From positions 1-64,000 of the forward strand of contig CAUDQR010000012.1 of the NCBI GenBank assembly GCA_958451615.1: a stretch of DNA of 64,000 nucleotides, written 5' to 3'. The translations under genes and the position numbers were made by a program. The notes beneath the pieces were generated by a model. The model was not told the DNA's origin. It made no database searches and saw only the letters and a program-made list of their open reading frames with translations. Source of the stretch: an uncultured Collinsella sp. Lineage in GTDB: Bacteria > Actinomycetota > Coriobacteriia > Coriobacteriales > Coriobacteriaceae. Positions 8,051-16,439 of the stretch are shown piece after piece (within the stretch, counting starts at the first letter, position 1; the number at the start of each line of letters is the position of its first letter).

Positions 8051-9669
8051 TGACTGATGTGCGCGAGGCCGCACAGAGCCTCATCGAATATGCCATCCAC
8101 CGATCGATGATCGGACAGGACGATCGCATCTGGGCATACAACACTATTTTGGAGTGCATCGGCGCCACGGGCCCCGCGCTCGACATGGCTTGGGCGCTCA
8201 AGACCGAGAAGATTTCGCTCTTGCACCCCGATACGCTCCCCGACTTTGACCTGGAGGGCACGCTTGCCGCGCTTTCCGAGGCCGCCGTTACCAACGGTGC
8301 CGCCGAGGACACGGCGTCGGGCCGCGACCGCATCGCCATGCACATCATGGGCGTACTCATGCCGAGGCCTTCGGTTGTAAACGAGGAGTTCAACGGACGT
8401 ATGGGCGTCAACGAGCCCCGCGCCGCGACCGACTGGTTCTACGGCCTGTGCTGCGACGCCGGCTACGTGCGCCGTGCCTCCATCGCGCGCAACATCAAAT
8501 GGAGCACCCCCACCAACTGGGGCGATCTTGAGATCACCATCAACCTGTCCAAGCCCGAGAAGGACCCGCGCGATATCGCCGCGGCAGGTGCAGCTAAGAA
8601 CACGGACGAGAAGTATCCCGCCTGCCAGCTCTGCATCGAAAACGAGGGCTATCCCGGACGCTCCGCCGCAGCCGACGGCGGAGCTCACCCCGCCCGCCAG
8701 AATCTGCGCGTTATCCCCATCCAGCTCGACGGCGAGCGCTGGGGCTTCCAGTACAGCCCGTACGCGTACTTTAACGAGCACTGCATTGCCATGAGCTCCG
8801 AGCATCGTCCGATGCACGTCGACCGCAAGGGCCTGACCTGCCTGCTCGACTTTGTGGACCTGTTCCCGCATTACTTCATCGGCTCCAACGCCGACCTGCC
8901 CATCGTGGGCGGCTCGATCTTGTCGCACGACCACTTCCAGGGCGGCGCACACGAGTTCCCCATGATGCACGCCGCCGAGGTCTCGCAGTTTAGCGTGCCC
9001 GGTTTTGACCAGGTCAGCGGTAGCGTGCTGCAGTGGCCGCTCTCGGTGCTGCGCCTGCGCTCGCATGACCGCGCTCAGCTGCTCGATGCCGCCGAGAAGA
9101 TTATCCTCGCCTGGCGCGAGTGGAGCGATGAGTCTGTTGGCGTCGTCGCGCACACAGCCGATGGCGTGGCGCACAACACCGTGACGCCCGTCATTCGCCG
9201 CGTAGACTCCCGCGGCAACGCCGGCGGCGAAATCTACGAGGCCTACCTGGCGCTTCGCTGCAACATCACGACCGACGAGCATCCGCTGGGCGTTTTCCAC
9301 CCGCATGCCGAGTATCACCACATTAAGAAGGAGAACATCGGCCTGATCGAGGTCATGGGCCTGGCGATTTTGCCGCCGCGCTTGGTTCCCGAGCTCGGCG
9401 CTGTCCGCGAGCACCTGCTGGCGGCCAAGGCCGATGCCAGCTACGATCTCGCCGGTGCGCTCGAGGGCGATGATCTTTGCCGCAGCCACGCTGCATGGGC
9501 CGAGGACGTTTTTGCCCGCCGCGCCGACGAGCTTACGGCCGACAACGCCATCGATATCCTGCACGAGGAGGTCGGCGTGGTGTTTGGCCACGTACTCGAC
9601 AACGCCGGCGTCTTTAAGTGGGACGAAGCCGGCCGCGCCGCCCAACAGCGCTTCATCGACTCGCTGTAG
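8041..9669 (+). CDS. galT: UDP-glucose:hexose-1-phosphate uridylyltransferase, Firmicute-type
   Basis: A 542-residue enzyme that transfers UMP between UDP-glucose and galactose-1-phosphate. It is the long form with N- and C-terminal GalT domains. The active-site histidine motif is SHDHFQGGAHE near residue 296. Translation can start at 8041, overlapping the galK stop by ten bases (GGGGGC lies about 11 bp upstream), or at the in-frame ATG at 8050 that overlaps the stop as TAATG. The gene ends in a strong terminator at 9719-9759. No galE is present in this window. Confidence 0.94.
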   Translation: MAVMTDVREAAQSLIEYAIHRSMIGQDDRIWAYNTILECIGATGPALDMAWALKTEKISLLHPDTLPDFDLEGTLAALSEAAVTNGAAEDTASGRDRIAMHIMGVLMPRPSVVNEEFNGRMGVNEPRAATDWFYGLCCDAGYVRRASIARNIKWSTPTNWGDLEITINLSKPEKDPRDIAAAGAAKNTDEKYPACQLCIENEGYPGRSAAADGGAHPARQNLRVIPIQLDGERWGFQYSPYAYFNEHCIAMSSEHRPMHVDRKGLTCLLDFVDLFPHYFIGSNADLPIVGGSILSHDHFQGGAHEFPMMHAAEVSQFSVPGFDQVSGSVLQWPLSVLRLRSHDRAQLLDAAEKIILAWREWSDESVGVVAHTADGVAHNTVTPVIRRVDSRGNAGGEIYEAYLALRCNITTDEHPLGVFHPHAEYHHIKKENIGLIEVMGLAILPPRLVPELGAVREHLLAAKADASYDLAGALEGDDLCRSHAAWAEDVFARRADELTADNAIDILHEEVGVVFGHVLDNAGVFKWDEAGRAAQQRFIDSL

Positions 9670-9718
9670 CATACGAGTTCGAGCCTCATCAGCGGCCACG
9701 ACATAACCGCCCACACGA

Positions 9719-9759
9719 CAACGGCGCCCGCCGGCAACATCGCCGACGGGCGCCGTTTT
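9719..9759. terminator. Bidirectional terminator between galT and lacC
   Basis: 15-bp stem ACGGCGCCCGCCGGC / GCCGACGGGCGCCGT with one mismatch, flanked by A- and T-rich runs, between convergent genes. Confidence 0.85.
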
Positions 9760-9781
9760 CGAGTGTTCGGTGCCGCGACTC

Positions 9782-10717
9782 CTAGAGTTCAGTCACGACA
9801 ACGTTGTTGAAGATTTCATCCCAGCGGTCCATGACCAGGTGGCCGGTCTTGGGATCCATGGCGTTGAGCTTACCGCAGGTATTGGCGGTCTTGAGCACCG
9901 TGACGTCGTCGGCACCAGCAGCAATGGCATGCGCAAAACCGGCGATGGTCGAGTCGCCGGAACCCGTTGCGTTCACAGCCGCAATCGCGGGCGTCTTGGC
10001 GCGGAACGCGCGACCCTCATGGAAGCCCACCGAACCGGCAGCGCCCATCGAAACGACAACCCAGGGAATACCGGCAAAGCGGCCATCGGCGGCAAGCGCC
10101 TCGCGCAGGGCATCGACATCATCGGTCGTAAAGGACGTACCCAGCAGGCCGTTAATCTCGGTCAGGTTGGGTTTTACGAGCTCAGGCTTAGCGTCGGACT
10201 CCAGCGCGGCCTCCAGCGATGCACCCGAGGTGTCGAGCAGCACCTTGGCGCCCGCCTCCTCGGCGATCTTGACGAGCTCGGCATAGTAGCCGGCATCGAC
10301 GCCACGCGGCAGCGAGCCCGAAAGCGTCACAACGTCCGCCTTCGCCGCGAGCTCGGCGAACTTGGCCGTAAAGGCCTCGAGCTCGGCCGGGGCGATCTGC
10401 GGGCCGCTCTCCAGCAGCTCGGTCTGATTACCCTCGTGCAGAATATTCAGGCAAATGCGCGTCTCACCGGCGATGGGCACAAAGTCGTTCTTGACGCCGT
10501 CGGCATCCATAAGCTCGGCCATATAGGCACCCATGTGGCCGCCAAGCAGACCAGTCGCGAGCACGTCGTCTCCCAGTTGCAGCAGCACACGGCTCACGTT
10601 GAGGCCCTTGCCGCCAGCGGTCTTTTCGGGCGTGACGCGGTTAACGTCGTCAATGACCAGCTTGTCGAGCTGATAGCGCGTATCAATCGACGGGTTCATG
10701 GTAACGGTCAGAATCAT
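9782..10717 (-). CDS. lacC: Tagatose-6-phosphate kinase / 1-phosphofructokinase family, copy 1
   Basis: A 311-residue PfkB-family sugar-phosphate kinase that would convert tagatose-6-phosphate to the 1,6-bisphosphate. It begins MILTVTMNPSIDTRY, has GGKGLNVSRVL at about 38-48 and the catalytic NATGSGDS near residue 250. The start is fixed by CAGGAG upstream. Last gene of lacA-lacB-lacX-lacC. The family also includes fructose-1-phosphate kinases, but the LacAB neighbours favour the tagatose assignment. A close paralogue lies at 28522-29457, also preceded by a lacX homologue. Confidence 0.88.
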   Translation of the reverse strand: MILTVTMNPSIDTRYQLDKLVIDDVNRVTPEKTAGGKGLNVSRVLLQLGDDVLATGLLGGHMGAYMAELMDADGVKNDFVPIAGETRICLNILHEGNQTELLESGPQIAPAELEAFTAKFAELAAKADVVTLSGSLPRGVDAGYYAELVKIAEEAGAKVLLDTSGASLEAALESDAKPELVKPNLTEINGLLGTSFTTDDVDALREALAADGRFAGIPWVVVSMGAAGSVGFHEGRAFRAKTPAIAAVNATGSGDSTIAGFAHAIAAGADDVTVLKTANTCGKLNAMDPKTGHLVMDRWDEIFNNVVVTEL

Positions 10718-10770
10718 ATTGAACTCCTGTTCCGGGGCGGCATGACCCACCCCAAACATACGATAGCTCG

Positions 10771-11652
10771 TTAAAGGATCTCGATCTCAAAGCCGCGGGT
10801 GACGGTCTCCCCCGGCTTGGCAACCAGGCAGCCACGCTTGTGCTCCAGAATATCGTCCTCGTCGGAGCAGGTAGACAGGCCGCCCCACGGTTCCACGGCC
10901 ACAAAGTCGCCCTCGGGCTTGCTCCACACAATCAGGTACGGCATATCCTGGAACGTCAGGCGCACGCCCTTGACCTCGGTTTTCTTGGTCAGCGTAACCA
11001 CGCGGCTCTCGAGCACATCAAAGATGGTCTCCGCGAAGTCGAAGAGTTCGTGGGTAAGCGGCAGGTTCTGGTCGATCATGGGGTTCTTACTGCGATGCTC
11101 AACATCAATCAGGCCCGTCGAGGGAACGGCAGTACAGAGCTCGGCGGCCTCACGCTGATCAAAACGAAGCTCATAGTCGTCATAGGACTCGCCCTCGTCG
11201 AGCGGGCACTTAAAGCCGGGGTGACCACCCACAAAGAATGGCATATCCTCGGTGCCCTCATTGGTCACCTCGTACGACACGGCCACCTTTTCCGAATCGA
11301 TCGTGTAGCGAGCAACGATCTTAAACGGATACGGGTACTGCTCAAGCAACTCGGCATGGTCGGCAGAGCTTAGGCTCAGCGCAACCATGTTGTCGCTCTG
11401 CTCCTCGAGCTTCCACTCCTGCTTGCGGGCAAAGCCGTGGCGGGCAAGCTTGACCTCGCGGCCACCCATGGTCATCGCGCGGCCATCACGAAGGCCGCCG
11501 CAAATCGGAAAGCAAATGGGTGCCTGGCCCGACCAGACCGAAGGATCGCCCTGCCACAGGTACTCGCGACCGTTGGCTTTAATCGAAGTGAACGATCCGC
11601 CAGCCGTGCTCAGTGCCACACGAATAGAACCGTTATCAAGAACAAACTCCAT
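10771..11652 (-). CDS. lacX: Aldose 1-epimerase family protein, LacX-like, copy 1
   Basis: A 293-residue mutarotase-fold protein. It matches the short YihR/LacX-type epimerases: REYLWQGDPSVWSGQAPICFP near the N-terminus, RHGFARKQEW, and GGHPGFKCPLDEGE with the catalytic-region histidine. LacX accompanies lac operons of lactic bacteria; its exact substrate (a galactose or galactose-6-phosphate anomer) is unproven. It lies 53 bp upstream of lacC and shares the operon. The paralogue at 29517-30398 keeps the same order. Confidence 0.85.
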   Translation of the reverse strand: MEFVLDNGSIRVALSTAGGSFTSIKANGREYLWQGDPSVWSGQAPICFPICGGLRDGRAMTMGGREVKLARHGFARKQEWKLEEQSDNMVALSLSSADHAELLEQYPYPFKIVARYTIDSEKVAVSYEVTNEGTEDMPFFVGGHPGFKCPLDEGESYDDYELRFDQREAAELCTAVPSTGLIDVEHRSKNPMIDQNLPLTHELFDFAETIFDVLESRVVTLTKKTEVKGVRLTFQDMPYLIVWSKPEGDFVAVEPWGGLSTCSDEDDILEHKRGCLVAKPGETVTRGFEIEIL

Positions 11653-11771
11653 AGGAGCCTTCCCTTTCGTACGCCAGCCCGCCGAGTCAGTGGGGCTGAT
11701 AGAAAACCGGCCCGCGCCCCCTCACAGAAACGCGAGCCGTCAACGGACTAGTAAATTACGCCGGATACCCG

Positions 11772-12296
11772 CTAGTCATGGTATTCGCCGCGGTCCCACT
11801 TCTCGAGGAACTCGTCAAAGAAGTGCGGGTCAGCCTGAGCCTCAGCGTCGGCCTTATTGCAGGCATCGATCTTGGCAATCAGGGCATCGTGCTCGGGGGT
11901 CTTCTCGTAGGGCTCCTCCAGGAAGGCAAGCATGATATCGGCCATCAGGAACTCGCCGGTGATCTTGCCGCCAAAGCCCACGATGTTGGCGTTGAGCTCG
12001 CGACGGGCATACAGGGCGGAGGTCATGTCGCGAACCAGGGCGCAACGGGCGCCGGGAACCTTGTTGACGGCGTTGGTGATGCCGATGCCGGTGCCGCACA
12101 GGGCCACGCCAAAGTCGGCCTTGCCGCTGGCAACGGCCTCGCCCACGGCCTTACCGTAGATGGGATAGTGCGTACGGGTGTGGCTGTAGGTGCCACAGTC
12201 GAGCACCTTGTAGCCAGCCTGCTCCAGGCGGTCGACCAGATAGATCTTCTCGTCCGTAACGATATGGTCGCAACCGATTGCGATGGTCTTCTTCAT
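11772..12296 (-). CDS. lacB: Galactose-6-phosphate isomerase subunit LacB
   Basis: A 174-residue RpiB/LacAB-fold protein that, with LacA, converts galactose-6-phosphate to tagatose-6-phosphate. The signatures [12 protein letters not shown] at the N-terminus, [30 protein letters not shown] and [21 protein letters not shown] are characteristic of LacB. It sits between lacA and lacX with intergenic spaces of 63 and 119 bp. Confidence 0.93.
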   Translation of the reverse strand: MKKTIAIGCDHIVTDEKIYLVDRLEQAGYKVLDCGTYSHTRTHYPIYGKAVGEAVASGKADFGVALCGTGIGITNAVNKVPGARCALVRDMTSALYARRELNANIVGFGGKITGEFLMADIMLAFLEEPYEKTPEHDALIAKIDACNKADAEAQADPHFFDEFLEKWDRGEYHD

Positions 12297-12359
12297 CAGA
12301 ACGTCCTTTCGTCTGAATTCACAAGTTGAGGTAGAAGTTCGAGTTCTCGGTGGTTCTCG

Positions 12360-12788
12360 TTAGGCCATCTTGTTGAGCATGTCGACACGGATCTGGTGAC
12401 GGCCGCCGGCGTACTGTGCGCGCAGGAACTCGCGGGCGATCTTCTTGGCGACCTCGGTGCCCACAACGCCCGGGCCCATGGTGACCATGCGCGAGCCGTT
12501 GTGCTCGCGGGTCATGTAAGCGGAACGCTCGTCGGAAATGTTGGCGACGACCATGCCCTTGATCTTGACGGCGGCCATATAGGAGCCGACGCCATACTTA
12601 TCGAATGCGAAGCCCTGGGAATCCTTGTGCTCCAGCAGGTCCTTGGCAACGGCGGTCGCGGAATCGACAAAGTCCGCGGCAGGGGTCTCGGAATAGTCGA
12701 CGACCTCGTGACCGTCGGCGATGAGCATCTCCTTGATGGACTCCTTCATCGACATACCGTCGGCATCGGAAGCGATTACAACCCTCAT
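12360..12788 (-). CDS. lacA: Galactose-6-phosphate isomerase subunit LacA
   Basis: A 142-residue protein, the family's exact usual length, starting MRVVIASDADGMSMKE. The YGVGSYMAAVKIKGMVVA and GRHQIRVDMLNKM segments match LacA. It is the first gene of the lacA-lacB-lacX-lacC operon, preceded by AAGGAGG. The 308-bp upstream region carries GAACA/TGTTC inverted repeats and a 21-bp-spaced tandem motif. Confidence 0.93.
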   Translation of the reverse strand: MRVVIASDADGMSMKESIKEMLIADGHEVVDYSETPAADFVDSATAVAKDLLEHKDSQGFAFDKYGVGSYMAAVKIKGMVVANISDERSAYMTREHNGSRMVTMGPGVVGTEVAKKIAREFLRAQYAGGRHQIRVDMLNKMA

Positions 12789-12882
12789 GACATCCTCCTT
12801 GAGAGATACGCAGGTGCGTAGTTTCTGTTTGGAAGTGTTGAATCGCGTTCAGGTCCGGGCATCTGAATGTGCGGTTCTTCAC

Positions 12883-12902
12883 TGTTCATGTTTATTTGAA
12901 CA
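12883..12902. promoter_or_regulatory. Candidate LacR operator, TGTTC-N10-GAACA
   Basis: Inverted repeat TGTTC and GAACA flanking an AT-rich spacer, at the predicted lacA transcription start. GAACA boxes also occur upstream of lacF. Confidence 0.5.
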
Positions 12903-12938
12903 CATTCGAACATAGGTTGCAACCATTATTTGTTTAAC

Positions 12939-12958
12939 TTTGTTCTTTTTTGAACAAA
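12939..12958. promoter_or_regulatory. Inverted repeat TTTGTTC-N6-GAACAAA
   Basis: Perfect 7-bp arms around a T6 spacer, about 150 bp before lacA. Probably a repressor site of the DeoR type. Confidence 0.5.
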
Positions 12959-12959
12959 T

Positions 12960-12990
12960 ACCGTTTACGGTTGATTGCCGACCGTTTGAG
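12960..12990 (+). promoter_or_regulatory. 21-bp-spaced tandem motif (site A) upstream of lacA
   Basis: ACCGTTTACGG followed exactly 21 bp later by ACCGTTTGA. It would lie at about -58 to -88 relative to the candidate lacA start. Confidence 0.65.
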
Positions 12991-13023
12991 CCCGGCGCAG
13001 ACGTAGCGACCATGTGTTCAACA

Positions 13024-13059
13024 AACAAAAGGGCGGCCGAGAACGTGTCTCGGCCGCCC
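13024..13059 (-). terminator. Terminator of the membrane-protein gene at 13097
   Basis: GGGCGGCCGAGA / TCTCGGCCGCCC stem, 12 bp perfect, followed on the minus strand by TTTTG. Confidence 0.85.
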
Positions 13060-13096
13060 CTTCGGCGGTATTCCCCGGTATATACAGCTGTTTTAG

Positions 13097-14110
13097 CTAC
13101 TCAGACTGCCTGTTCTTCTTGGCATGTTTGGACGGAGCGCTCAAGAAACGACCCGTCAGATAGTTCGCGGGACCGGAGATATCAATCCCCAGCAGGGTGT
13201 GGCCCAGCCACAGAAACGCCACAAGCACCAGCAGCGGGATAACGCACGAGGTCACGATCATCACGATGACGCCTTCGATCAAATCGGTCACCTGCTGCAC
13301 GATCTCATCGGTCATTTGCTTGGCACCACTGGTTACCGACGTGACCAGGCTCGAGGCACCGTCGGCAAGCTGTTCAAGCACGTTCTTGGACTCTGTGGAC
13401 TCGGTCTTTTTCTTGCTTGCTTTGGAGCTGTCGCTATCTGCCGCACTCGCAGCGTCGGCCGCCTTTTGCTCGGCTGCCTCGATGCTCACTCGATACGTTT
13501 CGTCGACCTTTTGCGACACCCATACGCTTGCAGGCACCAACGCCATGCCGATCATGGCAACCACCAGCACGCGAGTCGCCACGCGGCGCAGGACGGCGCT
13601 CGTGCTCCAGCGCCCGTGAATGCCGAGCGACACCGCAAAGAGCACCAACGCAAGCGGGATTAAGATGCCCAAGCCAACTGACCACAAAATCGTGAGCAAA
13701 TATTTCTCTAGGTATAGCACGGCAAGCACGATACCAAGGTTGCCTGAAAGCTGCGCGAGCTGCTCGGCGACCGGCGTTCCCGTATCGCCCGGCAGCGCCG
13801 TGATGCCCGCAGACAGCGCCACGCACGAGGTCGTGAGTGCCAAAACGTTGCCCTTCTTTTGATCGATGACCTCGATGGTGGAGTCCCAAGTCTTGGTATC
13901 GGCAAAATGCGGACGAGCTACAAAGCCCGACAGCAGCGCCAGCACCACGAGCGCAACGATAAAGCCAATCTGGAGCTTTTTGTTTGCGCACACGACATCG
14001 GACAGGCTGGGCTGCAGCTCGGTTACCGTCGTATGCTCGGTTATCTGGACAGGACGCCCATGAGCCATCTCATACGCGTCTCTTTTTTGAATTGATCCGT
14101 TGTCCGGCAT
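13097..14110 (-). CDS. Multi-pass membrane protein of unknown function
   Basis: 337 residues with about five hydrophobic segments (near 48-65, 95-110, 125-165, 180-200 and 279-305). A hydrophilic Ala/Ser/Lys-rich loop lies at about 215-250 (EQKAADAASAADSDSSK, then charged). No family is recognised with confidence. The start has AGGAGG seven bases upstream. It is a single-gene unit with its own terminator, placed between lacA and lacF but not obviously linked to sugar use. Confidence 0.75.
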   Translation of the reverse strand: MPDNGSIQKRDAYEMAHGRPVQITEHTTVTELQPSLSDVVCANKKLQIGFIVALVVLALLSGFVARPHFADTKTWDSTIEVIDQKKGNVLALTTSCVALSAGITALPGDTGTPVAEQLAQLSGNLGIVLAVLYLEKYLLTILWSVGLGILIPLALVLFAVSLGIHGRWSTSAVLRRVATRVLVVAMIGMALVPASVWVSQKVDETYRVSIEAAEQKAADAASAADSDSSKASKKKTESTESKNVLEQLADGASSLVTSVTSGAKQMTDEIVQQVTDLIEGVIVMIVTSCVIPLLVLVAFLWLGHTLLGIDISGPANYLTGRFLSAPSKHAKKNRQSE

Positions 14111-14223
14111 TTGGATACCTCCTCATTCCGGCCTATATTGCGGTGGAAAGTATACCCACCCATCGAAAAACCGAACGGCAGGAGGCGCAACAAGCTGCTG
14201 CATGATCCGCCCGCCATGAAATG

Positions 14224-14361
14224 GGCCCATCTACTACGTTTAACCGCCCATCCCCGACCATGCCACAAAGCGAAAAAACAAAACCGCAGGTAGAAGTCCT
14301 GCGATTTTTCATGAAACGCGGGTGTGTTCGAGGGTATCGGGTTAAACGTAGTAGATGAGCC
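14224..14361. repeat. Palindrome-ended repeat element, family A copy 1
   Basis: Ends GGCCCATCTACTACGTTTAA and, inverted, TTAAACGTAGTAGATGAGCC. The core includes a terminator-like hairpin (CGCAGG / CCTGCG then ATTTTT, 14286-14311). A diverged copy is at 25587-25721. Confidence 0.7.
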
Positions 14362-14466
14362 AGTTTCGTGGCGAGCGCTGCCAACCGATCCTCCGGGGAC
14401 GGGAAAAGCGGGTCATTTGGGGCTGTCGGCCCCTATTTCGCCGCAACCTAGATAGGTGGGATACAG

Positions 14467-14499
14467 AAAAACCCTGCCGCGGATAGCGGCAGGGTTTTT
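14467..14499 (-). terminator. lacF terminator
   Basis: AAAAACCCTGCCGC / GCGGCAGGGTTTTT perfect 14-bp stem just after the lacF stop codon. Confidence 0.9.
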
Positions 14500-14526
14500 G
14501 GAAGGGGACGAGGTTGTGAGGGTTCG

Positions 14527-14865
14527 TTAGGCGAGCTTGGCCTCGAGCTCGGCGATGCGCTTGTAGGCATCGATGGTAAAGCGGGTCTGCTTCTCCAAGA
14601 TCATGGTGGTCATGAGGGTGTCCTGAGCGTGGGCCATGATGAAGGTCATCTCCATCTCGCCGCCGCCGGCCTCCTGCGAAAGCAGCTTGGTCTGCGTGTC
14701 GTGGGCGCCAATGAGTGCATCGCTCGCATCCTTGTGCAGCTGTTCGGCCTTCTCAAAATCACCCTCGCGAGCAGCATCGAGCGCTGCAAGCAGATCAGTC
14801 TGGGCGTCACCCGCGTATGCGACGATCTCGAATCCAACCATCGAGATTTCTTCTTTGGTTGCCAT
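14527..14865 (-). CDS. lacF: PTS lactose/cellobiose-family EIIA component
   Basis: A 112-residue cytoplasmic phosphocarrier that takes phosphate from HPr and passes it to the EIIB domain of LacE. The phosphorylated histidine is His79 in MAHAQDTLMTTM and Asp82 is the metal ligand. The usual HAQDHLM has Thr instead of the second His here. Length is normal. It is transcribed alone on the minus strand, away from lacE and lacG, with a terminator downstream and its own control region (14866-15079). Confidence 0.92.
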   Translation of the reverse strand: MATKEEISMVGFEIVAYAGDAQTDLLAALDAAREGDFEKAEQLHKDASDALIGAHDTQTKLLSQEAGGGEMEMTFIMAHAQDTLMTTMILEKQTRFTIDAYKRIAELEAKLA

Positions 14866-14990
14866 ATTGCGTTCCTTTCACATATGAACCAATGGAGAGC
14901 ATCGCGTCCGGGCATACGCGCTGCGTTGTGTATGACAGAAACATTAACATTCAAACAAAACAGAACAATGCAAAACGCAATTTCGAGCTA

Positions 14991-15019
14991 TGAACGGTCG
15001 ATTTTCGCCCGTGAACGGT
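14991..15019 (-). promoter_or_regulatory. 21-bp-spaced tandem motif (site D) upstream of lacF
   Basis: On the minus strand ACCGTTCACGG is followed exactly 21 bp later by ACCGTTCA, with an A-rich spacer ending ATCG. It lies 126 bp before the lacF start. Confidence 0.65.
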
Positions 15020-15033
15020 TTTTAAACCAATGC

Positions 15034-15049
15034 GAACAATATCGAACAC
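15034..15049. promoter_or_regulatory. GAACA direct-repeat operator candidate
   Basis: GAACAATATCGAACAC; its reverse complement shares 13 consecutive bases with 1711-1723 upstream of the aldolase/DeoR pair. Confidence 0.5.
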
Positions 15050-15079
15050 AATTAGTGGCAACCCAAACAGGTCCACACC

Positions 15080-16084
15080 CTAGCGTACATCGCGCACCGT
15101 ATCACCCTCTACGAGCATGCCGGGGATCAGCATGTGCTCCACGCCAGACGCAACCCCCTCGGCGCCGGCAATCTTGTCGACAGCCCACATGCCGACGCGC
15201 TTGTTGTCAAAGCGCACCGTGGTCAGGCGACGGTCGGGCACGATGTCGCCCAGGCTGTCATCAACACCCGCCACGCTCACGTCCTCGGGCACGCGCTTTC
15301 CGCGCGATTCGAGCCCGCGAATGCAGCCGTAGGCCATGGCGTCGTTGGAAGCATAAATGGCCGTACAGGTCGGATCGTCCGCCAGAGCCTGACCGGCGGC
15401 ATATCCGCTCTGTGCCGTCCAATCGCCACGGACGAGTCGCGGCGGCTCAATACCATGCGCACGCAATGTCTCGCGCCAGCCCTCCTCGCGCTGCATGCCC
15501 GAAAGCGAGCGCTCGGGACATGAGATAAAGTGCACGGTCTTGTGCCCCTGCCCCAGCAAGTACTCGACAACCTGGCGCGAGCAATCGAACTGATCGTTAT
15601 CAACCGTCGAGCACAGCGGGTGCTCCAGCATAGTAACGAGCACCGTCTGCATACCGGGCAGTGGCTCGAAGGAGCCGAAGTCCGCCGGCATGCGGTTCAT
15701 GATCACGACCATGCCGTCCACCGGCAGTGCGCTCATGCGCGACGATGCGCTCTCGAGGGTATAGGGATGTCCATCTACTTTAGTAAGGGTGATGGCATAG
15801 CCGTGCTTGTCGGCGGCGGCGGCAAAGCCCTCCATGCGGTCGAGATTGCCGGTACCGGTAATGTTGAACATGGCGACGCCGACGGTCTTGAACTTGCCGC
15901 GACGCAGCGAACGGCCGGCAAAGTTTGGACGATACCCCAGCTCGCGCATGGCGGCACGCACGCGCTCCTTGGTCTCGGGACGCACGCTGGGCGAATCGTG
16001 CACGGTGCGCGAGACCGTCTGCTCCGAGACGCCCGCGAGACGCGCCACGTCCTTAACGGAAACCGATTTTTTAACAGCGGCCAT
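15080..16084 (-). CDS. LacI-family transcriptional regulator, divergent from lacEG
   Basis: A 334-residue repressor. The DNA-binding part is SVKDVARLAGVSEQTVSRTVHD (about 9-30) with hinge FAGRSLRRGKFKTVGVAM. The ligand domain has GMVVIMNRMP, AIYASNDAMAYGCIRGLE and SVAGVDDSLGD. It is clearly related to the LacI protein at 5475-6506, so the two are likely ancient paralogues. It is divergent from lacE across a 355-bp region with two matching operator-like sites (16240-16262, 16357-16379), and lacF lies downstream of it. Confidence 0.88.
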   Translation of the reverse strand: MAAVKKSVSVKDVARLAGVSEQTVSRTVHDSPSVRPETKERVRAAMRELGYRPNFAGRSLRRGKFKTVGVAMFNITGTGNLDRMEGFAAAADKHGYAITLTKVDGHPYTLESASSRMSALPVDGMVVIMNRMPADFGSFEPLPGMQTVLVTMLEHPLCSTVDNDQFDCSRQVVEYLLGQGHKTVHFISCPERSLSGMQREEGWRETLRAHGIEPPRLVRGDWTAQSGYAAGQALADDPTCTAIYASNDAMAYGCIRGLESRGKRVPEDVSVAGVDDSLGDIVPDRRLTTVRFDNKRVGMWAVDKIAGAEGVASGVEHMLIPGMLVEGDTVRDVR

Positions 16085-16173
16085 AGGTCGATCTTTCTAT
16101 GTCAACGATGCCATCGCGGACATCCCAACAGACAAAATGAACGCCTCCAAGTATATCCAACGCCTCCCCGCAA

Positions 16174-16205
16174 TACGCTTACCACCCAAAACCTACCGTT
16201 CACCG
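16174..16205 (+). promoter_or_regulatory. Weak 21-bp-spaced tandem motif (site G)
   Basis: ACCGTTCACCG at 16195 with a partial match (TACGCTTACC, 6 of 10 positions) 21 bp upstream. Weaker than the other sites. Confidence 0.35.
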
Positions 16206-16239
16206 ACAATCCCGCTTCCCCGGACGGCTTTTGTCGTCC

Positions 16240-16262
16240 AAATGTTAACGTTGCCATTGCGC
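16240..16262 (+). promoter_or_regulatory. Operator copy 1 for the lacEG regulator
   Basis: AATGTTAACGTTGCCATT; a near-identical inverted copy lies 117 bp away, on the other side of the presumed promoter. Confidence 0.6.
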
Positions 16263-16356
16263 AAACACAGGGCCACCGGGCGGCTCAAACGTTCACGCGT
16301 AAGGAATCGATGGTTCGCAGGCACAGGCACCACCGGTTCGCGTCTTTTTTTGTGTC

Positions 16357-16379
16357 GCAAAATGGCAACGTCAACATTT
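16357..16379 (-). promoter_or_regulatory. Operator copy 2 for the lacEG regulator
   Basis: Minus-strand AATGTTGACGTTGCCATT, one base different from copy 1 over 18 positions, about 60 bp before the lacE start. Confidence 0.6.
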
Positions 16380-16439
16380 TGGCAACCGAACGCCAAGAGC
16401 TACCATCGTTGCTAACCCACCGACTCTTAGGAGCATTGT

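Larger units (their letters stand above)
12789..13096. other. lacA promoter region and upstream terminator
   Basis: No gene. From the lacA side it holds TGTTC-N10-GAACA (12883-12902), a candidate -10 TATGTT (12909-12914, minus) 17 bp from TTAAAC, a second inverted repeat (12939-12958), a tandem motif (12960-12990) and the terminator of the membrane-protein gene (13024-13059). Confidence 0.6.
14111..14526. other. Intergenic region with a palindromic repeat element and lacF terminator
   Basis: No gene seen. It holds the 138-bp palindromic element (14224-14361) and the lacF terminator (14467-14499). Confidence 0.7.
16085..16439. other. lacI-lacE divergent control region
   Basis: No gene. It holds two inverted copies of AATGTTRACGTTGCCATT and a weak 21-bp-spaced tandem motif at 16174-16205. 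TTAGGAG before the lacE start is the ribosome site. Confidence 0.65.

Noticed and set aside
8032..9714. A 560-codon open frame antisense to galT, and similar long frames antisense to lacE, lacG and the aldolase
   Set aside because: Typical of G+C-rich genes with strong third-position bias; they carry no start signals or domains.
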